Below are positions 15,186-25,467 of a stretch of DNA of 64,000 nt, piece by piece. Origin of the DNA: Variovorax paradoxus (GTDB lineage: Bacteria > Pseudomonadota > Gammaproteobacteria > Burkholderiales > Burkholderiaceae_C); the NCBI RefSeq assembly GCF_024734665.1, contig NZ_CP102931.1:3656001-3720000 (forward strand), in the 5' to 3' direction. Numbering within the stretch: the stretch's first letter is position 1; each line of letters opens with the position of its first letter. The translations under genes were made by a program, and so were the position numbers. Under the pieces are notes generated by a model. That model was not told the origin of the DNA. It ran no database searches and saw only the letters and a list, made by a program, of their open reading frames with translations.

Positions 15186-15200
15186 TGATAGGAATTCTCA
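15186..15200. promoter_or_regulatory. Candidate Fur box upstream of sodA
   Basis: TGATAGGAATTCTCA fits the 7-1-7 Fur consensus (TGATAAT-N-ATTATCA) at 11 of 14 informative positions and is flanked by further symmetric bases (AATGA ... TCATT). It lies between sodA (minus, start 15116) and the + strand gene at 15314, so it could act on either side. Reading by eye only. Confidence 0.5.
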
Positions 15201-15313
15201 TTGTCCATGTCAAGACATCTGCGGCAGAGATGGCGCAAATCGGCCATCCCAGGAAGCGTTCGGCAACGATAGATACACTGCCCTGCGGCACGTTTCCCGG
15301 GAGATTTCCAACG

Positions 15314-16003
15314 ATGAAGCTCGAACGCCTCCTTCCCCTCGCCCTGCTCGCCTGCGCCGGCCTCGCTGCCGCGCAGACCGCCACGCCGCCGGCCGGCGAC
15401 TACATCTACGAACGGGGCAGCGGCTCGCTGCGCGTCAAGCCCGACGGGCACTTCGACATCACCACCATCGGCGCCAATGCCCACACCTGCGCACTCGACG
15501 GCGCCATCGTGCGCGGCAAGGCCAAGCTCGACGACTCGGCGTGCGTGGTGAACTTCGCGGTCAATGCCGACAAGGTGCAGGTCACGACCAACGGCGCGGA
15601 TCAATGCCGCGACAACTGCGGCGCACGCGCCGGCTTCGAAGGCACCTACACCCGCCCCACCCCCGCCTGCACCGACAAGGCCGTCGCCAACTCGCGCAAG
15701 ACCTTCAAGCGCCAGTACGACGCGAAGGACTACGCAGCCGCGCAAACCACCCTCGCGCCCGTGCTGTCGGACTGCGACAAGACCCTCGACTGGATCACCA
15801 AGGCCTGGCTGCGCAACGACCTCGCGCTCACGCAGTTCAAGCTCAACGACCGTGCCGCCTGCCTCAAGACCTTGCAGCCGCTGGCCGAGGACGCCGACCG
15901 CACCGACGACGGCATCAAGGACAACTACCCGCCGGCCGACGCCGAGATCTTCCTGCCCGTGGTCCGTGCCACCCGCACGAACCTGAAGCTCTGCCGCGGA
16001 TAG
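15314..16003 (+). CDS. Secreted hypothetical protein, 229 aa, Cys-rich
   Basis: Not recognised. A signal peptide is clear (MKLERLLPLALLACAGLAAAQ, cleavage near residue 20). The mature part has an N-terminal beta-rich region (GDYIYERGSGSLRVKPDGHFDITTIG) and then a helical region resembling a TPR (YDAKDYAAAQTTLAPVLSDCDK; LNDRAACLKTLQPLAEDADR). At least eight cysteines suggest disulphides in the periplasm. Start chosen because the ATG at 15314 directly precedes the signal peptide. It is followed at 63 bp by the serine hydrolase gene, possibly cotranscribed. Confidence 0.7.
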   Translation: MKLERLLPLALLACAGLAAAQTATPPAGDYIYERGSGSLRVKPDGHFDITTIGANAHTCALDGAIVRGKAKLDDSACVVNFAVNADKVQVTTNGADQCRDNCGARAGFEGTYTRPTPACTDKAVANSRKTFKRQYDAKDYAAAQTTLAPVLSDCDKTLDWITKAWLRNDLALTQFKLNDRAACLKTLQPLAEDADRTDDGIKDNYPPADAEIFLPVVRATRTNLKLCRG

Positions 16004-16065
16004 CCCCCAGCCGCCCACGAGAGGCGGCACAGGTTTTCCATTCACAACAAGACGGAGACAACACC

Positions 16066-17343
16066 ATGAGATTTCTGAAGCGCAGCCTGCGCGCGGCCGT
16101 GCTCGGCCTGGCCCTTCCCCTGCTGGCGGCGGCGCAATCGCTGCCTACAGCCAGGCCCGAGCAGATCGGCCTCTCGACCGGGCGCCTGCAGATGCTCACC
16201 GACGTGCTCAAGGCTGACGTGGCCGCCGGCAAGATCCCGGGCGCGGTGCTGCTGGTGGCGCGCCAGGGTAAGGTCGCGTGGTTCGAGCCGGTCGGCAAGC
16301 TCGACCCTGCGGCCGGCACTCCAATGCCACGCGACGGCATCTTCCGCATCTACTCGATGAGCAAGCCCATCACCACGGTGGCCGCAATGATGCTGGTGGA
16401 AGACGGCCGGCTGAAGCTCGACGACCCGATCGCGACCTACCTGCCCGAGTTCGCCACCATGACGGTGGGCGTGGAAAAGCCCGGCGCCGACGGCAAACCG
16501 GTGCTCGACACCGTGCCCGCGCGCCGCCCCATCACCGTGCAGGACCTGATGCGCCACACCTCGGGCCTGACCTACGGCTTCTTCGGCCCGGGCCTCGTGA
16601 AGCAGGCTTACAACGCCGCCGACCTGGGCGCCGGCGACCCGACGCTGGCCGAGTTCTCCCAGCGCCTCGCCAAGCTGCCGCTGGCCTACCAGCCCGGCAC
16701 GACCTGGGAGTACAGCCAGTCGACCGACATCCTCGGCCGCGTGGTCGAGGTGGTGTCGGGCCAGTCGCTCTACCAGTTCGAGAAAACCCGGCTGCTCGAC
16801 CCGCTGGGCATGAAGGACACCAGCTACTACGTGCCCGAGCCGGCGCGCCAGCCGCGCATTGCCGAGCCGCTGCCCAGCGACCGCAGCTTCGGCGTGGGCG
16901 CCGAGTTCAACGACCCGCGCATCGTGCGCAAGTACGAATCGGGCGGCGGCGGGCTGGTGTCGACCGCGAACGACTACGCGCGCTTCCTGCAGATGCTGCT
17001 CAACGGCGGCTCGCTCGACGGCAAGCGCTACCTCGGCCCGCGCACCATCGCGCTGATGACCGCCGACCATTCCAATGCGGGCGCCGGCATCGTGCCCGGC
17101 CCGCTCTACCTGCCGGGCCCGGGCTACGGCTTCGGCCTGGGCTTTGCGGTGCGCCGCAATGACGGCGAGGCGCCCTACCCGTCGGCCGGCGGCGAATACA
17201 ACTGGGGAGGTGCGGGCGGCACCTACATGTGGGTCGACCCGAAAAACGAAATGTTCGTCGTGCTCATGCTGCAGTCGCCAAAGTACAGAACACATTACAG
17301 AACATTGACCCGGGACATGATTTATGCGGCGGTGATCAAGTAG
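16066..17343 (+). CDS. Serine hydrolase, class C beta-lactamase-like
   Basis: 425-residue secreted protein (signal [20 protein letters not shown] to about residue 24). Beta-lactamase/transpeptidase fold: Ser97-x-x-Lys100 in IYSMSKPIT, a Tyr in WEYSQSTD in place of YxN, and a C-terminal [10 protein letters not shown] in the KTG position. These changes fit the esterase or D-aminopeptidase branch (EstB-like) rather than a true AmpC. It probably hydrolyses an ester or amide in the periplasm. It stands between a secreted protein gene and the molybdenum cofactor operon and shows no functional link to either. Confidence 0.83.
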   Translation: MRFLKRSLRAAVLGLALPLLAAAQSLPTARPEQIGLSTGRLQMLTDVLKADVAAGKIPGAVLLVARQGKVAWFEPVGKLDPAAGTPMPRDGIFRIYSMSKPITTVAAMMLVEDGRLKLDDPIATYLPEFATMTVGVEKPGADGKPVLDTVPARRPITVQDLMRHTSGLTYGFFGPGLVKQAYNAADLGAGDPTLAEFSQRLAKLPLAYQPGTTWEYSQSTDILGRVVEVVSGQSLYQFEKTRLLDPLGMKDTSYYVPEPARQPRIAEPLPSDRSFGVGAEFNDPRIVRKYESGGGGLVSTANDYARFLQMLLNGGSLDGKRYLGPRTIALMTADHSNAGAGIVPGPLYLPGPGYGFGLGFAVRRNDGEAPYPSAGGEYNWGGAGGTYMWVDPKNEMFVVLMLQSPKYRTHYRTLTRDMIYAAVIK

Positions 17344-17401
17344 CCTCCGTTTCACAGGCTCTTGGGGCCTGGCGCAAAATCGGAGCCCCCTCCACGAAGC
17401 C

Positions 17402-18553
17402 ATGAAGAACAGCAGCAGCACCGTCATCCCGATCTCCGCGATCGGCCGAGCACGTCCCGCCGTGGCCGTGCCGGAGGTTGCCGTGCCCGCCACGGGGTTG
17501 CTGCTCGACCGCCTGGGCCGGCCCATGACCGACCTGCGCATCAGCGTGACCGACCGCTGCAACTTCCGCTGCAGCTACTGCATGCCGAAGGACGTGTTCG
17601 ACAAGGACTACAAGTACCTGCCGCACAGCGCGCTGCTCAGCTTCGAGGAAATGACACGGCTGGCCCGCCTGTTCGCCGCCCATGGCGTGCGCAAGATCCG
17701 GCTGACCGGCGGCGAACCGCTGCTGCGCAAGAACATCGAGGGGCTCATCGAACAACTCGCCGAGATCCGCACACCCGCCGGCGAACCGCTGGCGCTGACG
17801 CTGACCACCAACGGCTCGCTGCTCGCGCGCAAGGCCGCCGCGCTCAAGGACGCCGGCCTGCAGCGCGTGACCGTGAGCCTCGACAGCCTCGACGACGCCG
17901 TCTTCCGCCACATGAACGACGTCGACTTTCCGGTGGCCGACGTGCTGGCCGGCATCGATGCGGCAATCGCCGCTGGCCTCGGCCCCATCAAGGTCAACAT
18001 GGTGGTCAAGCGCGGCGCCAACGATCAAGAGATCCTGCCGATGGCCCGCTATTTCCGCACGCACCACGGCGGCAAGGTGGTGCTGCGCTTCATCGAGTAC
18101 ATGGACGTGGGCGCCACCAACGGCTGGCGCATGGACGAGGTGCTGCCCTCGGCCGACGTCATCGCGCGCATCCATGCCGAATTTCCCCTGGTGCCGCTCG
18201 AAGCCGCCACGCCCGGCGAAACCGCCCAGCGCTGGGCCTATGCCGACGGCACCGGCGAAATCGGCGTGATCAGCAGCGTCACCCAGGCCTTCTGCCACGA
18301 CTGCAGCCGCGCGCGCCTGTCGACCGAAGGCAAGCTGTACCTCTGCCTCTTCGCGAGCGCCGGCCACGACCTGCGCCCACTGCTGCGCGGCACCGCCAGC
18401 GACGACGACATTACCTCGGCCATCGGCCACATCTGGCAGGGCCGCGCCGACCGCTACTCCGAGCTGCGCGCCCTGCACGGTCCGGATGACGACAGCAACG
18501 ATGCCGGCGACAAGGCCCCGCGCCGCGTCGAGATGAGCTACATCGGCGGATGA
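17402..18553 (+). CDS. moaA: GTP 3',8-cyclase (molybdenum cofactor step 1)
   Basis: 383-residue radical SAM enzyme converting GTP to 3',8-cyclo-GTP, the first step of molybdopterin synthesis. The radical SAM cluster motif is CNFRCSYC (Cys53, 57, 60); the second cluster uses Cys298 and Cys301 (FCHDC) and Cys315. The C-terminal Gly-Gly tail (SYIGG) needed for activity is present. An N-terminal extension of about 40 residues (Ala/Val/Pro-rich) makes it longer than the usual 330 aa, so a downstream start is possible, though none has a better context. The stop overlaps mobA in ATGA, and moeA follows the same way. Confidence 0.93.
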   Translation: MKNSSSTVIPISAIGRARPAVAVPEVAVPATGLLLDRLGRPMTDLRISVTDRCNFRCSYCMPKDVFDKDYKYLPHSALLSFEEMTRLARLFAAHGVRKIRLTGGEPLLRKNIEGLIEQLAEIRTPAGEPLALTLTTNGSLLARKAAALKDAGLQRVTVSLDSLDDAVFRHMNDVDFPVADVLAGIDAAIAAGLGPIKVNMVVKRGANDQEILPMARYFRTHHGGKVVLRFIEYMDVGATNGWRMDEVLPSADVIARIHAEFPLVPLEAATPGETAQRWAYADGTGEIGVISSVTQAFCHDCSRARLSTEGKLYLCLFASAGHDLRPLLRGTASDDDITSAIGHIWQGRADRYSELRALHGPDDDSNDAGDKAPRRVEMSYIGG

Positions 18554-19203
18554 CGCAGGCGGCCGCCATGCCCGCGCACGCCACCATCGCGCCCGCCGAC
18601 ATCACGGGGCTGCTGCTGGCCGGCGGACGCGGCTCGCGCATGGGCGGAGTCGACAAGGGGCTGCAGCCTTTCAACGGCGAACCGCTGGCGCTGCATGCAA
18701 TACGGCGGCTGGGGCCGCAAGTCGGCCGGCTGATGGTCAATGCCAATCGCAACCTCGCCGACTACGAAATCTTCGGCGTGCCGGTCTGGCCCGACAGCCT
18801 CGCGGACTATGCGGGGCCGCTCGCGGGCTTTCTGACCGGGCTGGAGCACTGCGCCACGCCCTGGCTGCTGACCGTGCCTTGCGACACTCCCCTGTTCCCG
18901 ACTGACCTGGCCGCCCGGCTCGCCGAAGCGGTCGTTGCCGGCAATGCGGAGATCGCCATCGCCGCCGCGCCTGAAGCCGTCGAAGGCGACGTGGCGCTGC
19001 GCCTCCAACCCGTCTTCTGCCTGCTGCGCGCCGACCTGCGCGACAGCCTGCAGCGCTACACCGAAGCCGGCGGCCGCAAGGTTCACACATGGACCGCGCA
19101 GCACCGCACGGCGCACGTGCCCTTCGACCGTCCCGGCGACTCACCCGACGCCTTTTTCAACGCCAACACCCTGGCCGAACTGCACGCACTCGAAAACCGA
19201 TGA
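18550..19203 (+). CDS. mobA: Molybdenum cofactor guanylyltransferase
   Basis: 217-residue nucleotidyltransferase that attaches GMP to Mo-molybdopterin to make the MGD cofactor. The N-terminal signature [18 protein letters not shown] (about residues 21-38) is the GTP-binding loop, and VPCDTPLFP carries the metal-binding Asp. It overlaps moaA upstream and moeA downstream by four bases each (ATGA), so all three are translationally coupled. This operon implies that molybdoenzymes of the bis-MGD type are present elsewhere in the genome. Confidence 0.9.
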   Translation: MTQAAAMPAHATIAPADITGLLLAGGRGSRMGGVDKGLQPFNGEPLALHAIRRLGPQVGRLMVNANRNLADYEIFGVPVWPDSLADYAGPLAGFLTGLEHCATPWLLTVPCDTPLFPTDLAARLAEAVVAGNAEIAIAAAPEAVEGDVALRLQPVFCLLRADLRDSLQRYTEAGGRKVHTWTAQHRTAHVPFDRPGDSPDAFFNANTLAELHALENR

Positions 19204-20513
19204 GCCGCATCGCAGACATCGCTTCCGCCCTCACGGGCTATGACGACGCCGCCGACCTGAGCGTCGAGGCCGTCCACGCCTTTCTTTCGCAACTGACGGC
19301 CACGTCCGTCGTCACGCAGCGCGAGAGCGTTTCGCTGCTCGACGCCCTCGGCCGCGTGCTGGCCGAAGACATCGTCTCGCCCGTCAGCGTGCCGCCGCAC
19401 GACAACTCCGCCATGGACGGCTACGCCTTCGACGGCGCAGTGCTGCCCGAGAACGCGCCCATCGACGCCTCCGTCACGTTGCGCGTGGCAGGCACGGCGC
19501 TGGCCGGCGCGGCCTGGCGCGGCGCGCTGGGCCCGGGCGATGCGGTGCGCATCATGACCGGCGCGATGATGCCGGCGGGCCTCGACACCGTCATTCCGCA
19601 GGAGTTCTGCAAGGTCGACGGCGACCGCGTGTGCTTCCCGGCCAAGGTGCTGCGCCGCGGCGACAACCGCCGTTTCGCGGGCGAAGACCTGATGAAGGGC
19701 CAGCCCGCGCTGCGCAAGGGCGAGCGCCTCTCGCCGGCCGCGCTCGGCATGGTCGCGAGCCTCGGTCTGCCGGGCGTGCCCGCGCTGCGGCGGCTGCGGG
19801 TGGCCTGCTTCTCGACCGGCGACGAGATCCTGAGCCTCGGCGACACGCCGCGCGAAGGCGCCGTGTACGACAGCAACCGCTACACCGTGATCGGCTTGCT
19901 CACGCGGCTGGGCTGCGAGGTGATCGACCTCGGCCTGGTACGCGACGACCCGGCCACGCTCGCCGCCACGCTGCAGCGCGCCGCACGCGAGGCCGATGCC
20001 ATCGTCACCAGCGGCGGCGTCAGCGCGGGCGCGGCAGACCACACGCGCGACGTGATGCAGCAGCTGGGCGACATGGCGTTCTGGCGCGTGGCCATGCGCC
20101 CGGGCCGTCCGCTGGCTGTGGGGTTGATTTCGCGCGAGGCCTCACCTCAGCCGGCCGTGCTGTTCGGCCTGCCGGGCAATCCGGTGGCCGTGATGGTCAC
20201 CTTCCTGGCCTTCGTGCGGCCGGCACTGCTGCGCATGATGGGCTGCCATGAAGCAGCCGCCGCGCCACCGCCGCTGCTGCGCGCGCGCAGCACGAGCCCG
20301 ATCCGCAAGAAGCCGGGCCGCACCGAATACCAGCGCGGTTTTGTAAAGAACGTGCGGGGCGCGTTGCCCGAAGTGTGCGTGGCGAGCCACCAGGGCTCGG
20401 GCGTGCTCAGCTCGATGGTCGAGGCCAACGGGCTTGTGGTGCTGCACCACGACCAGGGCAGCGTGGCGGCGGGCGACGAAGTCGACGTGATGATGTTCGA
20501 CGGCGTGATCTAG
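19200..20513 (+). CDS. moeA: Molybdopterin molybdenumtransferase
   Basis: 437-residue enzyme that inserts molybdate into adenylylated molybdopterin. Visible signatures: [13 protein letters not shown] (about 62-74), [17 protein letters not shown] (about 118-134), [27 protein letters not shown] and [13 protein letters not shown], all typical of MoeA domain III. The N-terminal extension of about 30 residues before the core is somewhat longer than in E. coli. The start ATG at 19200 overlaps the mobA stop. Last gene of the moaA-mobA-moeA operon. Confidence 0.92.
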   Translation: MSRIADIASALTGYDDAADLSVEAVHAFLSQLTATSVVTQRESVSLLDALGRVLAEDIVSPVSVPPHDNSAMDGYAFDGAVLPENAPIDASVTLRVAGTALAGAAWRGALGPGDAVRIMTGAMMPAGLDTVIPQEFCKVDGDRVCFPAKVLRRGDNRRFAGEDLMKGQPALRKGERLSPAALGMVASLGLPGVPALRRLRVACFSTGDEILSLGDTPREGAVYDSNRYTVIGLLTRLGCEVIDLGLVRDDPATLAATLQRAAREADAIVTSGGVSAGAADHTRDVMQQLGDMAFWRVAMRPGRPLAVGLISREASPQPAVLFGLPGNPVAVMVTFLAFVRPALLRMMGCHEAAAAPPPLLRARSTSPIRKKPGRTEYQRGFVKNVRGALPEVCVASHQGSGVLSSMVEANGLVVLHHDQGSVAAGDEVDVMMFDGVI

Positions 20514-20532
20514 CCAGCCAACGCCACCCGGC

Positions 20533-20982
20533 TCAGATCCTTCCGAGCGCCTTGTCCACGCCCTTGTTGGCCAGCATGTCGGCGCGCTCGTTGCCCGGAT
20601 CGCCCGAGTGGCCCTTGACCCAGCGCCATTCGATCTGGTGTCCGCCCTCGCTCACCAGCTTGTCGAGCCGCTGCCAGAGCTCGACGTTCTTCACCGGCTG
20701 CTTGCTCGCGGTGAGCCAGCCCTTGGCCTTCCAGCCGCGGATCCATTCGGTGATGCCCTTGCGCACGTACTGGCTGTCGAGGTACAGCAGCACCTTGCAG
20801 GGCCGCTTGAGCGCCGCCAGCCCCTCGATGACGGCGGTCAGCTCCATGCGGTTGTTGGTGGTGTTGAGTTCACCTCCGAACAGGTCTTTCTCGGTGGCGC
20901 CCGACTTGAGCCACGCGCCCCAGCCACCGGGTCCGGGATTGCCCTTGCACGCACCATCGGTGTAGATCACGACTTCGTTCAA
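20533..20982 (-). CDS. rnhA: Ribonuclease HI
   Basis: 149-residue RNase HI, which cleaves RNA in RNA-DNA hybrids. The catalytic carboxylates are all present: Asp9 ([16 protein letters not shown]), Glu47 (NNRMELTAV), Asp69 (LYLDSQY) and Asp134 ([10 protein letters not shown]), plus His124. The length matches the family. It lies 52 bp downstream of the methyltransferase gene in the same direction, an arrangement common in Burkholderiales. Confidence 0.95.
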   Translation of the reverse strand: MNEVVIYTDGACKGNPGPGGWGAWLKSGATEKDLFGGELNTTNNRMELTAVIEGLAALKRPCKVLLYLDSQYVRKGITEWIRGWKAKGWLTASKQPVKNVELWQRLDKLVSEGGHQIEWRWVKGHSGDPGNERADMLANKGVDKALGRI

Positions 20983-21034
20983 ACTGACTTTTCCTTCTCT
21001 TTCATTCGATCCTCTTCATTCGATTTCGACCATT

Positions 21035-21805
21035 TCAATTCTTGTTCGGCTCGCTGCGATGCACCTTGCCGGCAATGGGCACGGGCGCGGTGGCGCGGGC
21101 GCCTGAGCGCCGCCAGTCGGCGCTCAGCAGGCGCATGCCGCGCACCCGCTTCACAGCGACCAAAAAATAGGCTGCGCCAAAGATCGGCCACCAGCGCTCG
21201 CCGGCGGCGTCCATCCAGCGCGAGCGCTCCAGCCAGGCCTCGCTGCGCACCGCCGGCCGGTAGATGCCGAAGCGGCCCGACTCCACCTCGAAGCTCAGCA
21301 GGCGCAGCCAGTCGCGCATGCGCCAGTAGCCGATGAACTCCCCGCCTTCTGGCAGGTAAAGATCGCCGATGCCCAGCCGGCGGTAGATGTGCGCGCGGCG
21401 CTGCCGCATGCCCCAGAGGCTGGCCGGGTTGAGCCCGCAGATCACCACGCGGCCCTCGGGCACCAGCACCCGCTCTACCTCGCGCAGGGTGGCGTGCGGG
21501 TCGGGGCTGAGTTCGAGCGCGTGCGGCATCACCACCAGGTCGAGGCTGTTGGCGGCAAAAGGCAGCGCCGCAAAGTCGGTCAGGAGCGTTGCCTTGCTGG
21601 CGCGGGCGGGGTCGTCCAGCGCCAGCCAGCGGTGCGGCATGCGGTTGGCGCGCAGCCCGTCGACCTCTGCCGCGCCCAGCTGCAGCGCGTGATAGCCGAA
21701 CACATCGGCCACCGCCTGATCGAACTGGGCCTGCTCCCAAGCCAGAAGGTAGCGCCCCGGGGGGGTCGCGAACCAATCCTGCAAACCTATAATTTGACCG
21801 CTCAT
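21035..21805 (-). CDS. SAM-dependent methyltransferase, class I
   Basis: 256-residue methyltransferase of the UbiE/BioC type. The conserved acidic motif and post-motifs are visible ([40 protein letters not shown]), but the motif I glycine loop is degenerate, which is common in this particular family. The start used is [12 protein letters not shown] (21805), whose ATG overlaps that of divergent gloB in the tetramer CATG; an ATG eleven codons upstream (21838, inside gloB) is the alternative. Substrate unknown. Confidence 0.82.
   Translation of the reverse strand: MSGQIIGLQDWFATPPGRYLLAWEQAQFDQAVADVFGYHALQLGAAEVDGLRANRMPHRWLALDDPARASKATLLTDFAALPFAANSLDLVVMPHALELSPDPHATLREVERVLVPEGRVVICGLNPASLWGMRQRRAHIYRRLGIGDLYLPEGGEFIGYWRMRDWLRLLSFEVESGRFGIYRPAVRSEAWLERSRWMDAAGERWWPIFGAAYFLVAVKRVRGMRLLSADWRRSGARATAPVPIAGKVHRSEPNKN
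21788..21793 (+). promoter_or_regulatory. Consensus -10 element of gloB, leaderless or nearly so
   Basis: A perfect TATAAT ends 10 bp before the gloB ATG at 21804, placing transcription start at about 21800-21804. No good -35 is seen (GTCGCG at 17 bp). The gloB mRNA would therefore start at or a few bases before its AUG, with no Shine-Dalgarno. The element is inside the 5' coding part of the divergent methyltransferase gene. Confidence 0.55.
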
Positions 21806-22592
21806 GACCCTTGTTCCGCTGCCCGCCTTCGCTGACAACTACATCTGGATGCTGCACGACGGGTCCCACGCCATCGTGGTGGATCCGGGCGATGCCCAAC
21901 CGGTGTTCGACGCGCTGGCGCGCCACAAGCTGCAGCTGGCCGCGATTCTAGTCACGCACCACCACCCAGATCACACGGGGGGCGTGGCCGCGCTGCATGC
22001 AGCCACCGGCGCGCCGGTCTGGGGGCCCGCACGCGAGCGCATTCCCGAGCCGTACACGCCGCTGGCGCAGGGCGACATCGCGGAAGTGCTCGGCCTGCGC
22101 TTCGAGGTCATCGACGTGCCGGGCCATACCGCCGGCCATATCGCCTACTTCCTGCCCGCCGCGCAAACCGCGCTCAACGATGCACCGCTGCTGTTCTGCG
22201 GCGACACGCTGTTCTCCGGTGGCTGCGGCCGCTTGTTCGAAGGCACGCCCGCGCAGATGCTGGCCTCGCTCGATGCACTCGCCGCATTGCCCGGCGACAC
22301 GCGTGTCTGCTGCGCTCACGAGTACACACTTTCTAACCTGCGTTTCGCCCAGGCGGTGGAACCGGCCAACGCCGAACTGAGTCACTACAACGCGCGCTGC
22401 GAAAGCCTGCGCGCGAAGGGGCAGCCCACGCTGCCGTCGCAACTGGCGATCGAACGCCAGGTCAACCCCTTTCTTCGCAGCCGCGAAGCCACTGTCCTTA
22501 GAGCGGTGCGTGCCCATGCCGAGCTGGCTGCCGATGCAGCCGAAGCCGATGTGTTTGCCGCATTGCGCCAATGGAAAAACGACTTCCGATGA
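21804..22592 (+). CDS. gloB: Hydroxyacylglutathione hydrolase (glyoxalase II)
   Basis: 262-residue metallo-beta-lactamase-fold enzyme that hydrolyses S-D-lactoylglutathione in methylglyoxal detoxification. The metal-binding motif THHHPDH (residues 51-57) is intact, with further ligands in [18 protein letters not shown] and CCAHEYT. The N-terminus ([17 protein letters not shown]) matches the E. coli protein, which fixes the start at 21804. The stop overlaps the mltD start in ATGA, a gene pair conserved in betaproteobacteria. Confidence 0.95.
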   Translation: MTLVPLPAFADNYIWMLHDGSHAIVVDPGDAQPVFDALARHKLQLAAILVTHHHPDHTGGVAALHAATGAPVWGPARERIPEPYTPLAQGDIAEVLGLRFEVIDVPGHTAGHIAYFLPAAQTALNDAPLLFCGDTLFSGGCGRLFEGTPAQMLASLDALAALPGDTRVCCAHEYTLSNLRFAQAVEPANAELSHYNARCESLRAKGQPTLPSQLAIERQVNPFLRSREATVLRAVRAHAELAADAAEADVFAALRQWKNDFR

Positions 22593-24208
22593 AATTTATC
22601 GCTGCCACCTGCCTTGCAGGTTCACTGGTGCTCGCGGGCTGCGCGGGCACGAACAACAACAGCTCTTCCCCCTCTTCTTCATCGTCACCCCAGGCCGGCG
22701 GCACCGGCTCCAAGATTGCCGGCAGCGCGGCTCCCATCTACCCGCGCGACTCCCTCTCCCCCCTCACCAGCGGCCAGGCCCATTCGCAGAGCGTGGTCAC
22801 GCTCGCGCCGCCGGTCGACATGTGGGACCGCATCCGCCGCGGCTTCAAGATGCCCAACCTCGACAGCGACCTGGTGCGCGACCGCGAGCAGTGGTACGCC
22901 AGCCGGCCCGACTACATCCAGCGCATGACGGAGCGCTCGAACAAATACATCTTCCACATCGTCGAGGAACTCGAGCGGCGCAACATGCCGACCGAACTCG
23001 CGCTGCTGCCCTACATCGAGAGCGCATTCAACCCGCAGGCCATCTCCAGCGCGCGCGCCGCGGGCATGTGGCAGTTCATGCCGGCCACCGGCACCGACTT
23101 CGACCTGAAGCAGAACATCTTCCGCGACGACCGCCGCGACGTGGTGGCCTCCACCCGCGCCGCGCTCGACTACCTGCAGAAGCTCTACGGCATGTTCGGC
23201 GACTGGCAGCTGGCCCTGGCCGCCTACAACTGGGGCGAAGGCAGCGTGAGCCGCGCCATCGCCAAGAACCAGCGCCTGGGCCTGCCCACCACCTACAGCG
23301 ACCTCACGATGCCCGCCGAGACGCGCATGTACGTGCCCAAGCTGCAGGCCGTGAAGAACATCGTGGCGAACCCCCAGGCCTTCAACACCGAACTTCCGCT
23401 GATCGCCAACCACCCGTACTTCCAGACCGTCACGCTCACGCGCGACCTCGACGTGGAGCTCGCCGCCAAGCTGGCCGACGTACGGCTCGACGATTTCCGC
23501 GCCCTCAACCCCGCCGCCCACAAGCCGGTGCTGATCGCCGCCGGCACGCCGCAGATCCTGCTGCCGTGGGACAACGCAGCCGTGTTCCAGCGCAACTTCG
23601 ACGCCTATTCGCAGGGCCAGTACGCGAGCTGGACGGCCTGGGTCGTGCCCAACACCATGACGGTGGCCGACGCGGCCCAGCGCTCGGGCATGAGCGAGGC
23701 CGACCTGCGCGCCATGAACAACGTGCCGCCGCGCATGCTCATCAAGGCCGGCTCGACGCTGATCGTGCCGCGCGGCGCCCGCGTGAAGGAAGACGTGGCG
23801 GCCGTGGTGGCCGACGGCGGCCACCTGAGCTTCCAGCCCGAGATCGTCACCCGCCGCACGACCGTCAAGGCCGGGCGCGCCGACAGCGTTGCCAGCATCG
23901 CGCGCCGCTATAACCTCAAGCCGGCCAACGTGGCCGAGTGGAACGACGTGCAGCCCAACCACGCGTTCAAGCGCGGCTACAGCGTGGTGGTGTATCTGCC
24001 CGTTCGCGCGACGGTTGCGACCCGCGCTGGCACCGGCATCCGGCCCGTACAGACGTCTCACGTCGCGGCTTCTCCCGCACGCCGTGGCGGTGCGTCCTCG
24101 AAGGCGGCCGCACCGCGGGGCTCCAATGTGGCCAAGGTTCCCGCCAGCAGCAAGCAGCAGGTCGTGCGCGAGAAGCGCGGCGGCACGCCGGCGAAGAAGA
24201 AGCGCTAA
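22589..24208 (+). CDS. mltD: Membrane-bound lytic murein transglycosylase D
   Basis: 539-residue lipoprotein that cleaves peptidoglycan glycan strands. The start at 22589 gives a lipoprotein signal [18 protein letters not shown] (lipobox LAGC, Cys18); a start six codons upstream would extend it needlessly. A Ser/Pro linker precedes the SLT domain, with the catalytic Glu144 in [12 protein letters not shown], then [15 protein letters not shown] and [13 protein letters not shown]. Two LysM modules follow (about 335-385 and 405-460). The tail is Ala/Arg/Lys-rich. It overlaps gloB by four bases. Confidence 0.92.
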   Translation: MKFIAATCLAGSLVLAGCAGTNNNSSSPSSSSSPQAGGTGSKIAGSAAPIYPRDSLSPLTSGQAHSQSVVTLAPPVDMWDRIRRGFKMPNLDSDLVRDREQWYASRPDYIQRMTERSNKYIFHIVEELERRNMPTELALLPYIESAFNPQAISSARAAGMWQFMPATGTDFDLKQNIFRDDRRDVVASTRAALDYLQKLYGMFGDWQLALAAYNWGEGSVSRAIAKNQRLGLPTTYSDLTMPAETRMYVPKLQAVKNIVANPQAFNTELPLIANHPYFQTVTLTRDLDVELAAKLADVRLDDFRALNPAAHKPVLIAAGTPQILLPWDNAAVFQRNFDAYSQGQYASWTAWVVPNTMTVADAAQRSGMSEADLRAMNNVPPRMLIKAGSTLIVPRGARVKEDVAAVVADGGHLSFQPEIVTRRTTVKAGRADSVASIARRYNLKPANVAEWNDVQPNHAFKRGYSVVVYLPVRATVATRAGTGIRPVQTSHVAASPARRGGASSKAAAPRGSNVAKVPASSKQQVVREKRGGTPAKKKR

Positions 24209-24218
24209 GGCCTGCGCT

Positions 24219-25400
24219 TCAGTGGGCCTTCTCGGCCCACGCCCTGCGGCGCACCACGGCCTCCAGCGTGGCCACGGCGATCATGATGACTGTGGTGAGC
24301 GTGCCCACCACCATCACCGTCATGTGCGACGCAAAAACCGCGAGCACCGCCAGCAGCCCCAGCCCATAGAGATGCGATTGCGGCAGGAAGCCGCGCACCA
24401 CGCGCTTGAACAGCGCATTGCCGAACAGATAGAGCGCCGGGCCGCCAATCAGCGCGCCTAGGTACTTGAGCTCGGCATGGTGCGAGCCCTCGCCGATCGT
24501 CAGCTCGTCCGCCACCGCGCAGACGATGATGCCCGCCACCAGAATGACGTGCGTGTAGTGGAACTTGGCGCCGACGCCGCCCGGGTCCGCGGCATGCTCG
24601 ATGACGTGCGTCGCCTCCTTGGCGCTGGTGTCGAAGTACATCCACCACATCGCCAGGCTGCCCGCGAAGCCCACGAGCAGCGCGAACAGATCGCTTCCGT
24701 GCCATTCAGGGTGGTGCCCGAAGGCGATGCCGGTGGCCAGCACCGACTCGCCCAGCGCGACGATCACGAACAGCTGGCAGCGCTCGGCGAGATGGCCGCC
24801 GTCGATGGTCCAGTCGCTGGTCAGCGAACGGCCCAGGCCCGGAAAGCGCAAGCCGATCATCGGTGCGATGTACTCGCACAAAACGCCGCCGAACCACAGC
24901 GCGAGACGCGCCGGCCCGTCGACCAGGCCACCGGCGATCCAGAACACGCCGGCCACGCAATTCCACGCCAGCAGGCGGCGGAAGTTGGGTGTGAGTGGAT
25001 CGTTCGGGCCGATGGCAATCAGCATGCAGAGCGTGCGCCCCGCCTGGATGCCCACGAAGCACAGCGCGAACGCCAGTCCCCGCTCGGCAAAGGCACCCGG
25101 CAGCGCCGAGGCCATCACCATCGCCAGCAGCATGATTGCGAACAGTACGCCGCGGATACGTAGCGCGCTGGGGTTGAACCAGTTGGTGGTCCAGGCCGTG
25201 TACTGCCAGCCCAGCCAGACAGCGAACCACATGACCAGCGTCTGGAGCGCGCCCAATAGCGTGAGGTGGTCGAGCAGGTAGTGGGAAAGCTGCGTGACTG
25301 AAAACGCGTAGACCAGGTCGAAGAACAGCTCTTCGTTCGAAACCTTGGCGGCCTGGTCGCGCGAGCGCAAGGTCGTGGCCCGCTTGTGGTCGTGGCTCAT
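24219..25400 (-). CDS. ltrA: Low temperature requirement protein A (LtrA) family membrane protein
   Basis: 393-residue polytopic membrane protein of the LtrA family (named for a Listeria gene needed at low temperature; molecular function unknown). The signature ELFFDLVYAFSVTQLSHYL (about 23-41) and GLRFPGLGRSLTSDWTIDGGHLAERCQLFVIVALGESVL are typical. About ten hydrophobic segments are visible, and the length is normal for the family. It is convergent with mltD (10-bp gap). No clear partner gene nearby. Confidence 0.82.
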   Translation of the reverse strand: MSHDHKRATTLRSRDQAAKVSNEELFFDLVYAFSVTQLSHYLLDHLTLLGALQTLVMWFAVWLGWQYTAWTTNWFNPSALRIRGVLFAIMLLAMVMASALPGAFAERGLAFALCFVGIQAGRTLCMLIAIGPNDPLTPNFRRLLAWNCVAGVFWIAGGLVDGPARLALWFGGVLCEYIAPMIGLRFPGLGRSLTSDWTIDGGHLAERCQLFVIVALGESVLATGIAFGHHPEWHGSDLFALLVGFAGSLAMWWMYFDTSAKEATHVIEHAADPGGVGAKFHYTHVILVAGIIVCAVADELTIGEGSHHAELKYLGALIGGPALYLFGNALFKRVVRGFLPQSHLYGLGLLAVLAVFASHMTVMVVGTLTTVIMIAVATLEAVVRRRAWAEKAH

Positions 25401-25467
25401 TGTTCGTTTACCCCCGTGAATCGTTGCAGCGCTCTCCGGCGCCGCGCAGGATCATCGCATGAGGGCT

